Positions 9,002-15,569 of a DNA stretch of 64,000 nucleotides are shown one piece after another. This DNA is from Kribbella italica (lineage in GTDB: Bacteria > Actinomycetota > Actinomycetes > Propionibacteriales > Kribbellaceae). Position 1 is the first letter of the stretch; each line of letters begins with the position of its first letter. The stretch lies in NCBI RefSeq assembly GCF_014205135.1, contig NZ_JACHMY010000001.1, positions 3,782,001-3,846,000 of the forward strand. Direction: 5' to 3'. A program made the position numbers and the translations under genes. The notes below the pieces were generated by a model, which saw only the letters and a program-made list of their open reading frames with translations, searched no databases and was not told the origin of the DNA.

Positions 9002-9331
9002 ATGGTGTCCGTGTTCGCCGACAAGTACTTCCTGTTCCCGGTGGTGGCCATCGCGCTGACCGGGGTGATGGTGCTGTTGTGCCGCTGGGCCTTCTCTCGG
9101 CCCAAAGGGGGCTCGTTGGTGCGCCGTACTGATTACTCCGCGACCGAAAAGGACAAGTTCGGTCTTCTCGTCGACGTGAAGACCACCGGTTCGTACAACG
9201 AGGCCAGAGTCGCGGTCTCCACCCTGAGAGATCTCGGCATCAAGGCCACCGCCGCCCGGACCAACGACGGGTGGACGGTCTACGTCTGGCCGAAGGACGA
9301 GGGGCCCGCCCGAGGCTTCCTCAACAACTAG
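9002..9331 (+). CDS. small conserved actinobacterial membrane protein, function unknown
   Basis: A 109-residue protein starting at ATG 9002 (MVSVFADKYFLFPVV). One N-terminal membrane helix (about residues 9-28, FLFPVVAIALTGVMVLLCRW) is followed by a basic linker and a cytoplasmic alpha/beta segment of about 65 residues (KFGLLVDVKTTGSYNEARVAVSTLRDLGIKATAARTNDGWTVYVWP). The arrangement of two strands and a helix resembles small proteolysis-resistance or DUF2007-like folds seen in many actinobacteria. It diverges from the STAS gene with 118 bp between them. A perfect CAGAAG-T-CTTCTG palindrome (9332-9344) sits directly after its stop. I cannot assign a function. Confidence 0.75.
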   Translation: MVSVFADKYFLFPVVAIALTGVMVLLCRWAFSRPKGGSLVRRTDYSATEKDKFGLLVDVKTTGSYNEARVAVSTLRDLGIKATAARTNDGWTVYVWPKDEGPARGFLNN

Positions 9332-9436
9332 CAGAAGTCTTCTGAGAAGGGTGCTGACGACATCGGGCAAGAACAGGGTGGACCGTGCCCGTCGTCCCGC
9401 TCCGGGGGTGTCGAGGCCGGTCGAGTGAGGAGCTCG

Positions 9437-10072
9437 ATGACCCCCGACCTCGCGCTGGCGACCGTCGCGTTGCCAGGCCGTCCGGCGGCCGTCCGGGCCC
9501 CAGTGGTCCCCGACGAGGACGCACGGCTCCTGGAGTCGACCGTGCGCAGCCCCGATCGGTTCACGCTGATCTTCGACAAGTACTTCCCCCAGGTGCACGC
9601 GTACGTCGCCCGCCGGCTCGGTCCGGACCTGGCCGACGACCTGTCCTCGGAGACCTTCCTGATCGCGTTCCGGCAGCGGGACCGGTTCGACAGCCGCAGC
9701 GGCGTTGTCCGGGCCTGGCTGTACGGCATAGCCACCAACCTGATCCGCCGGCACCGGCGTGACGAGGTCCGGGCCTGGCGGGCGACGGCCAAGCTGCCGC
9801 CGCCTCTACCGACCGGCGGGCACGAGGAGCGGGTGGCCGCGCAGGTCACTGCGGAGCAGGCCGGCCGCCAGCTGGCCGCTGGGCTCGCGAAGGTGTCCAG
9901 CAAGGATCGTGAGGTGCTGATGCTGGTCGCCCTCGGCGGGCTGAGCTACGACGAGGTCGCTGCCGCCCTGGGGATCGCCTACGGCACGGTCTGCTCGCGA
10001 CTGTCGCGCGCCCGACGCGTCGTACGGGAGCATCTCGGCGATACCGACCCGACCAAGCTGGAGGAGGACTGA
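9437..10072 (+). CDS. ECF RNA polymerase sigma factor
   Basis: A sigma-70 factor of the ECF type with region 2 (FDKYFPQVHAYVARRLGPDLADDLSSETFLIAFRQRDRFD... VRAWLYGIATNLIRRHRR) and region 4 (SKDREVLMLVALGGLSYDEVAAALGIAYGTVCSRLSRARRVVREHL). I place the start at ATG 9437 because GAGGAG stands 4-9 bases before it; a GTG at 9425 would add four residues. One base separates it from the next gene, a CU044_5270 membrane protein, and this pairing is common in actinobacteria. The partner may act as a membrane sensor or atypical anti-sigma factor. The 30-residue N-terminal extension before region 2 is unconserved. Confidence 0.93.
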   Translation: MTPDLALATVALPGRPAAVRAPVVPDEDARLLESTVRSPDRFTLIFDKYFPQVHAYVARRLGPDLADDLSSETFLIAFRQRDRFDSRSGVVRAWLYGIATNLIRRHRRDEVRAWRATAKLPPPLPTGGHEERVAAQVTAEQAGRQLAAGLAKVSSKDREVLMLVALGGLSYDEVAAALGIAYGTVCSRLSRARRVVREHLGDTDPTKLEED

Positions 10073-10073
10073 G

Positions 10074-11222
10074 ATGGACGACCTCGACAAGCTCCGCTCG
10101 GCCTTCCCCGAGCCGCCCGGTCCGACGCCTGAGGCGACGGCGAAGGCCCGGCGTGAGCTGGAGGCGCTGGTCAGGGCCGAGGCGACTCCGCCGAGCAGGG
10201 CCACCCGCTGGTACGCCGCGGCGCGCTCCGGGCGGGTTGGCATCGTGCTGACCGCTACTGCGGCCACGGTGGCCCTGGCTGCGCTGGCGACGCCTGTGCT
10301 GCTCTCCCCCGGCTCTGGCCCGGACGCTGCACCAGTGCCCGGTACGACGTCGGTGCCGCAGCTGCGGACGGCCAGCCAGGTGCTGCTGGACCTCGCGGTG
10401 AAGCAGGAGCTGAACGAGAAGGTCTCCGGCAAGTACTTCCGGGTCCGGAGCCTGCAGCTGCGTGGAACGACGACGGTCGGCAAACCGGCGTACAAGCTCG
10501 AGCGGCGCAACATCACCGAGAGCTGGATGCCGATGAAGCAGGACGTCGAGTCCTGGTTCGGCTGGGTCGACCTGGGCGCTCGGCCGGCCACTCCGGCGGA
10601 CACCGCCCAGTGGAAGGCGCAGGGGTCCCCGAAGTCGTGGCAGCTGTCGTACGAGGTCGACCCGGTGACGATGGCGCCGGGTGAGCCGGTCGTGAACGAG
10701 ATGACCTTCGACGACGTACCGCCGGGGTACTACCTCAGCGGGATCAAGCCGGTCACCGCGCAGCAGATCCAGGCCCTGCCGACCGATCCGGAGAAGCTGC
10801 GCGCGGTGCTCGCCGCCGACGCCCAGCCGGGAGCGACCGACAGCGAGATCGACTACCAGGTGTTCAGCGCGGCCGGGCGGCTGCTGTTCGAGATGCCGTC
10901 GCCGCCGAAGCTGCGCGGCGCCGCCCTGCGGGTGCTGTCGATGCTGCCCGGGACGGAGCTCGAGGTGAACGTGAAGGACCCGATCGGCCGGACCGGTACG
11001 GCGTTCAGCTACGACTGGAACCGCCTCGGCGCCAAGCCCGGCACAAAGCCCGGCGCCGAGCCCACGATGCTCAACGACGGCCGCACCCGGTACGTCGTCG
11101 ACACCACCACCGGCCGCCTGCTCAGCTCGGAGTCCATCGGCCCGAAGACCGGCGCCAGCGTCGTCCTCGAGTCCGGCTGGACCGACGAGAAACCTTCTCC
11201 GCCCTCCAAAGCCATTCGCTGA
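10074..11222 (+). CDS. CU044_5270 family membrane protein
   Basis: A 382-residue protein with a cytoplasmic N-terminus (about 1-58, beginning MDDLDKLRSAFPEPPGPTPEA), one membrane helix (VGIVLTATAATVALAALATPVLL) and a large exported domain. That topology, and the opening D-x-L-x-x-L-R motif, define the CU044_5270 family, which is regularly encoded just after ECF sigma genes. The cytoplasmic end lacks the zinc Cys/His motif of ZAS anti-sigma factors, so if it restrains the sigma factor it does so by a different contact. It is translationally coupled to the sigma gene (TGAGATG). A hairpin follows the stop. Confidence 0.85.
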   Translation: MDDLDKLRSAFPEPPGPTPEATAKARRELEALVRAEATPPSRATRWYAAARSGRVGIVLTATAATVALAALATPVLLSPGSGPDAAPVPGTTSVPQLRTASQVLLDLAVKQELNEKVSGKYFRVRSLQLRGTTTVGKPAYKLERRNITESWMPMKQDVESWFGWVDLGARPATPADTAQWKAQGSPKSWQLSYEVDPVTMAPGEPVVNEMTFDDVPPGYYLSGIKPVTAQQIQALPTDPEKLRAVLAADAQPGATDSEIDYQVFSAAGRLLFEMPSPPKLRGAALRVLSMLPGTELEVNVKDPIGRTGTAFSYDWNRLGAKPGTKPGAEPTMLNDGRTRYVVDTTTGRLLSSESIGPKTGASVVLESGWTDEKPSPPSKAIR

Positions 11223-11234
11223 CTTCACTTCTCA

Positions 11235-11263
11235 GTAGTTCCCACCGATCCGGTCGGAACTAC
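11235..11263 (+). terminator. hairpin after the sigma/CU044_5270 unit
   Basis: GTAGTTCC at 11235-11242 pairs perfectly with GGAACTAC at 11256-11263, and ACCG/CGGT continue the stem inside after one C-C mismatch, leaving a 3-nt loop ATC. It starts 13 bases after the stop codon. There is no T-run, so it is a GC-type terminator or 3'-end stabiliser. Confidence 0.65.
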
Positions 11264-11304
11264 GCTTCGCCCTGCCCTCCAACCGCCCATCCGAGAGATG
11301 AACC

Positions 11305-11820
11305 TTGTCCCGCTTCCGCCCCCGGCTGCTGGCCCCGGCCCTCGCCGTCGTACTCGTCGCCGCCTGGGTCGTCCCCGCAGCCGGCGACCAACCCACCACT
11401 CCAACACCGAGCGGCCCGAAGCCCGTCACCGTCACGCTCATCACCGGCGACCAGGTGATCACCCGGACGACCCAGGACGGCGCGCTCGGCACCGAGGTCC
11501 GCCCGGGACCGGCCGGGCCGGCATCCTGTTCCATAAATTGGCCCTCGGCAACCAGCAGAACGTCGCCCCGGTCGACGCCGTCCCGCTGATCGCCGCCGGC
11601 ATCGTCGGCCCACGCCTCTTCGATGCCGCGCTGCTCGCCGACCTCGGCCTCGACGACGCCGCGAGCCCCACGCTCCCGCTCCTGATCCAGTACGCCGGCC
11701 ATCCGCGCGCCGTCCGCGAAGCCCTCCCGCCCGGGCTTCGGCAGCCTGAGGACCGTCGCGGCCGATGCCGCAGGCAACAAGGTGGACCAGAGCGTGGTCC
11801 GCGCGTACGCCTTGCGCTGA
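11305..11820 (+). pseudogene. remnant of a secreted S8 (subtilisin-type) peptidase with large internal deletion and frameshifts
   Basis: Three pieces of one actinobacterial S8 protease can be read in order. Piece 1 (from TTG 11305, frame 1) has a signal peptide and the start of the prodomain, PVTVTLITGDQVITRTTQDG. Piece 2 (about 11515-11735) continues the prodomain in another frame: AGILFHKLALGNQQN, VAPVDAVPLIAAGIVG, PTLPLLIQY. Piece 3 (about 11736-11820), back in frame 1, is the extreme C-terminus, LRTVAADAAGNKVDQSVVRAYALR and stop. Intact family members exceed 1000 residues, so the whole catalytic domain with Asp/His/Ser is gone. Gene loss by deletion plus at least one small indel near 11505-11520 is the simplest reading; no transposon footprint is visible. 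Confidence 0.8.
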
Positions 11821-11871
11821 CCCAGGGCAACGCGCGGAAAGAAGAGGCGAAGTCCCGCCGGGTTAGGGAGA

Positions 11872-12729
11872 ATGCAGTGCATGCTGCTGGTACCGGGGGA
11901 CCCTCTCAATCCGCGGCGCGACGATCCACACTTCGCCGCGCAAGCAGCAGCCGCGCGCGCCCTGGGGGTCAGGGTCGCCCGGATCGACCATGACGCTCTG
12001 GCGCGTGCCGCGACGGCCGAGGAGTCCGCGGCGGCGGTGACCGGCGTACCGGCCGATGACGACGCCGTCTATCGCGGCTGGATGCTCTCCTCGACGCAGT
12101 ACGCAGCTCTGGCCCAGGCGCTGGAGGCTCGCAACGTGCAGCTGCGGACCTCCCCCGACGAGTACCGGACCGCCCACGAACTCCCCGGCTGGTACGAGGG
12201 CCTTCGCACCGTCACCCCGGAGTCCGTCTGGACCGAGGGCAGCGACCTCACCGCGCTGTTGAAGGCGACCCGCGCCCTGGGCGACGGCGCCGGTGTCCTG
12301 CGGGACTACGTGAAGTCGATGAAGCACTACTGGACCGAGGCCTGCTACCTGCCCGACCTCACCGACGAGGCGGCGGTCGAGCGGATCGGCGCGCGCTTCC
12401 TGGAGCTGCGCGAGGACGCGTTCACCGGCGGGTTCGTCGTACGGCGGTTCGAGCACTTCACCGGCTCGGAGGCCCGCACCTGGTGGGTCGGCGGCCGCTG
12501 CGTCCTCACGACTCCGCACCCGGACACCCCGGACGACCTACCCACCGGGCTCGACCTGATCGAGGTCGAACCGCTCGTCGCCGAGCTGGCCCTCCCCTTC
12601 GTCACGGTCGACCTCACGCGGACCGCTGCAGGCACCTGGCGAGTCGTCGAGCTGGGCGACGGTCAGGTCAGCGACTGGCCGGCTGGTCAGGACCCTGCCG
12701 AGCTCATCGCGGCTCTGTTCTCGCCCTGA
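11872..12729 (+). CDS. ATP-grasp-fold protein (DUF4343-like)
   Basis: A 285-residue cytoplasmic protein resembling actinobacterial ATP-grasp/DUF4343 proteins. The middle carries a Lys likely to hold ATP (LRDYVKSMKHYWTEACYLPDL), then GGFVVRRFEHFTGSEARTWWVGGRCVLTTPHP, and the C-terminal strand FVTVDLTRTAAGTWRVVELGDGQVSDWP supplies the E-x-G-D-x-Q metal residues. Substrates of this group are unknown; amide or peptide ligation is typical of the fold. The start is ambiguous: ATG 11872 is only 2 bases from AGGGAG, ATG 11881 is 11 bases from it. It overlaps the convergent methyltransferase gene by 26 nt. Confidence 0.78.
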   Translation: MQCMLLVPGDPLNPRRDDPHFAAQAAAARALGVRVARIDHDALARAATAEESAAAVTGVPADDDAVYRGWMLSSTQYAALAQALEARNVQLRTSPDEYRTAHELPGWYEGLRTVTPESVWTEGSDLTALLKATRALGDGAGVLRDYVKSMKHYWTEACYLPDLTDEAAVERIGARFLELREDAFTGGFVVRRFEHFTGSEARTWWVGGRCVLTTPHPDTPDDLPTGLDLIEVEPLVAELALPFVTVDLTRTAAGTWRVVELGDGQVSDWPAGQDPAELIAALFSP

Positions 12730-13471
12730 CCACGATCAGGCGCGACTCCGCCGTGAGCGGCTCGTCGTGCCAACCGCCCAGCAGCTCGATCTCCCCGAAT
12801 CCGCTCGCCTCCAAAGCCCCTGCAAGCTGCTCCGCATCCCTGAAGAACAGGACGCTGGTGTAGACCTCCTGGCGCCCGTCCTCGAACACGTTGTACGCGT
12901 CGAACGTCACCCGGCCCTGATCGACCGCGGTGACCTCCATCCACTCGCGCAGCGGCCCGAACGGCGTCTCCCGTTCGGTCACCCCGGTGGTCCACTGCTC
13001 CCACGCCCGTACGGCGGGATTGCGGCTCTCGAAGCTGATCACCCCACCCGGACGCAGGGCCGCGGCAAGCCTGGTCAGCGTCGCCGGCAGGTCCTCGACG
13101 TGCATCATCGCGTTCCCGCTGCTGATCACGAGATCCGCTTGACCGTCAGCGGCCAGCGCGCTCGCGTCACCGTCGATCCAGGTCACGGCGTCGGCGCCCG
13201 GCTGCCGGCGGGCGAACCCGAGCATCGTCGGGCTCGGATCGACCCCGATCACCCGGCGCCCGGGCACGGCGGCCAGCGCCCGGGTCAGCAGGCCGGTGCC
13301 GCAGCCGAGGTCGACGATCGTCGTCGCCCCACCCCGGTCGGCGGCCGTCGCGGCGGCGACCCGGTCCGCCAGCGCCCGGTAGTACGCGTGGTCGTCGCGC
13401 GGCTCGTTGTCGCCGTCGTACAGCTCCACCAGTTGTTCGTCGCCGTACGGGTCGGTCAGCATGCGCCGCAC
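12704..13471 (-). CDS. class I SAM-dependent methyltransferase
   Basis: A 255-residue Rossmann methyltransferase. Motif I is TTIVDLGCGTGLLTRALAA, followed by the acidic end of strand 2 (RVIGVDPSPTML), motif II-like VTWIDGDASAL and motif III LVISSGNAMMHVEDLPATLTRLAAALRPGGVISFESRNP. The C-terminal half has a beta-rich extension of the type seen in small-molecule O/N-methyltransferases. Nothing in the neighbourhood identifies the substrate. The gene lies 33 bp downstream of the MFS gene start region's end and may be read separately. Confidence 0.88.
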   Translation of the reverse strand: MRRMLTDPYGDEQLVELYDGDNEPRDDHAYYRALADRVAAATAADRGGATTIVDLGCGTGLLTRALAAVPGRRVIGVDPSPTMLGFARRQPGADAVTWIDGDASALAADGQADLVISSGNAMMHVEDLPATLTRLAAALRPGGVISFESRNPAVRAWEQWTTGVTERETPFGPLREWMEVTAVDQGRVTFDAYNVFEDGRQEVYTSVLFFRDAEQLAGALEASGFGEIELLGGWHDEPLTAESRLIVVRARTEPR

Positions 13472-13504
13472 CGTACGGAGCCCCGGATGCCTCCTGCAAC
13501 GGGT

Positions 13505-14932
13505 TTAGCTCTCGCTCAAGGAGATCCTCGGGATCGTCAGCGCGACGACGCCGCTGACGACGAGGCCCACCGCGACCGCCACCGTGCCCGCGGTGACGGC
13601 CGCCCGAGGACCACCGGAGTCCAGCGCGGCGAAGTAGATCGCGCCGATCCCCGCCACGCCGAGCGCCCCACCGAACTGCTGGCCGGTGTTGAAGATGCCC
13701 GAGCCGGCCCCAGCCAACTCGACGGGAACTCCGGCCAGGAACAAGGTCGCCAGAGTCGGTACGACGAGGTTCATGCTGAGGCCCATCACGAACAGCCCAG
13801 GCACCAACGTCCACGCGCCGACCGGCCCGTCCGCCGCCCGGGCCGCCAGCAGGACGACCAGCGCACCCACACCCGCCAGCGAGCTCCCGAGCAGGATGAG
13901 CGTCCGGCCGAAGCGGACCAGAAGGCGCCCGGTGAACGGCGACATGGCCACGCCACCTGCCGCGAAGGCAGCCATCAGGAGACCGGCGTCCAACGGCGAG
14001 TACTCCTGACTCCCTTGCAGCCACAGGGTGAGGATCAGCAGGAACCCGGAGAAGCTCGCGAAGATCAGCAGCAGGACGGTCAGCCCGCGGGAGACCACAG
14101 GAACCCTGAACAGGTCGAGCGGAAGCAGCGCACCGGCTGGGTTCTTCCGGTGCTCGACAAGAGCCAGGCCGGCGAGCGCCACGATGCCGGCGACCAGGCA
14201 GAACCAGATCCACACCGGCCAGCCGTAGGTCCGGCCGTCCAGGAGCGGGAAGACGATCGCCACCAGCCCCACCGTCAGGACGGCGGTAGCGAGCCACTTC
14301 GGCCGGAGCCCGCCGACGAGCCTGCTCTCGGGCACCAGCCACGCTCCCGCCGCCAGCAGTACGACGGCCATCGGCACGGTGACGAGGAAAATGGCCCGCC
14401 ACCCCAGCCCGGCGATGTCCGCGGTGACGACCACACCGCCGAGCAGCAGGCCGACGGCCTGGGCCAGACCGCCCATGATGCCGAAGACACCGAAGACGGC
14501 GGCCCGCTCCCGGCCCTGGAACAGCGTGTAGAGAATGCTCAGCACCTGCGGGGCGAGCGCGGCGGCGGCCAGTCCCTGCGCGGCCCGGGCCACGATCAGC
14601 ACCTCCACGCTCCCGGCCAGACCGGACCACACCCCGGTGACCGCGAACACCGCGATCCCGGCCAGGAAGACCCGCTTGCGGCCGGCCAGGTCACCGAGCC
14701 GGGCGAAGGTGATCAGCGCCGCCGCGAACGCGAGCAGGTACGCGGCCGAGATCCACTCCAGCTGGGCCGGGGTCGCCCCGAGATCACGCTGGATCGCCGG
14801 CAGGCCGACGTTCACGATCGTGACGTTCACCAGGTCGAGCATGAAGGCCAGGATCAGCACGGCCATCGCGATCCAGCGACGGGGGTACGGCGCCTGGCCG
14901 GTGGCGGGTGGGACTGAGGTCTCTGCGGTCAC
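13505..14932 (-). CDS. MFS drug-efflux transporter, DHA2 (EmrB/QacA) type
   Basis: About 475 residues with some 14 hydrophobic helices, the DHA2 layout. The first helix pair reads RRWIAMAVLILAFMLDLVNVTIVNVGLPAIQ, with the D-x-x-x-V-N-V-A-L-P type motif, followed by motif A-like RLGDLAGRKRVF and motif C-like GIMGGLAQAVGLLLGG. I choose GTG 14932 because GGGAG stands 7 bases upstream; an ATG at 15013 would lie inside the presumed operator. It diverges from a MarR regulator gene, the usual arrangement for a repressed multidrug pump. Substrates are unknown. Confidence 0.88.
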   Translation of the reverse strand: MTAETSVPPATGQAPYPRRWIAMAVLILAFMLDLVNVTIVNVGLPAIQRDLGATPAQLEWISAAYLLAFAAALITFARLGDLAGRKRVFLAGIAVFAVTGVWSGLAGSVEVLIVARAAQGLAAAALAPQVLSILYTLFQGRERAAVFGVFGIMGGLAQAVGLLLGGVVVTADIAGLGWRAIFLVTVPMAVVLLAAGAWLVPESRLVGGLRPKWLATAVLTVGLVAIVFPLLDGRTYGWPVWIWFCLVAGIVALAGLALVEHRKNPAGALLPLDLFRVPVVSRGLTVLLLIFASFSGFLLILTLWLQGSQEYSPLDAGLLMAAFAAGGVAMSPFTGRLLVRFGRTLILLGSSLAGVGALVVLLAARAADGPVGAWTLVPGLFVMGLSMNLVVPTLATLFLAGVPVELAGAGSGIFNTGQQFGGALGVAGIGAIYFAALDSGGPRAAVTAGTVAVAVGLVVSGVVALTIPRISLSES

Positions 14933-14992
14933 TGCCGTACTCCCGGGGGTCGCGCCGTAAACTGACAGGTGAGCGACAAGGTCGCCGTGCCG

Positions 14993-15016
14993 AGTATGTC
15001 GCTGGAACGACACACT
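14993..15016. promoter_or_regulatory. candidate MarR operator between MFS and marR genes
   Basis: AGTATGTCG and CGACACACT form an inverted repeat (8 of 9 positions match) around the spacer CTGGAA. It lies in the shared 118-bp promoter region, 35 bp from the marR start and 61 bp from the MFS start, where autorepression of both genes would be expected. A second smaller pair, GCGAC-AAG-GTCGC, is at 14973-14985. Confidence 0.5.
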
Positions 15017-15050
15017 CGTTCGGGCGACAGACTAGTGAAGGGATCCGCCG

Positions 15051-15569
15051 ATGACAAGCGAGCCGTCTCCGCTGTGCCGCACGCTCCTGGCCGCGACCGT
15101 CCGCCACGCCGCGGCGGCCGCGCGGTTCGACCACGAGGTCGGCGTACAGGCCGGGCTACCGCTCAGCACGTACGAGTCGAGCTTCGTCAACCTGCTGCGG
15201 CTGCACGGTCCGCTCAGCCCGGGCGAGCTCGGCAAGCTGACCGGGCTCAGCTCGTCCGGCACCATCACCGGCGTGATCGACCGGCTGGAGCGGGCCGGGT
15301 ACGTCGTCCGGGAACGCTGTGTCGAGGACCGGCGCCGGGTCACCATCTCGCTCAACACCGCGTGGCTCGACCAGGAGAACAACCCGCGTCTGCGGGCGCT
15401 CGCGGCCCTGATGGAGACCTACACGGCGGCCGAGCTGGAGACGATCGCGGACTTCGTCACCAAGCTGGCCGACCTCGAGGCCGGCATCCTCGACCCGGCG
15501 ACCGGATCGATGCGGGACAATGGAAACGATGACGCTGACCGAGAAGCTGCCGGACTCCACCGAACCTGA
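15051..15569 (+). CDS. MarR family transcriptional regulator
   Basis: A 172-residue winged-helix protein. The DNA-binding part reads LRLHGPLSPGELGKLTGLSSSGTITGVIDRLERAGYVVRERCVEDRRRVTISL, with the D-x-R-R wing of the MarR family. Helices at both ends would form the dimer interface. It probably represses the divergent efflux pump and itself through the inverted repeat at 14993. Its 3' end overlaps the start of the helicase gene by 41 nt in another frame, so the two may be translated from one message. Confidence 0.9.
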   Translation: MTSEPSPLCRTLLAATVRHAAAAARFDHEVGVQAGLPLSTYESSFVNLLRLHGPLSPGELGKLTGLSSSGTITGVIDRLERAGYVVRERCVEDRRRVTISLNTAWLDQENNPRLRALAALMETYTAAELETIADFVTKLADLEAGILDPATGSMRDNGNDDADREAAGLHRT

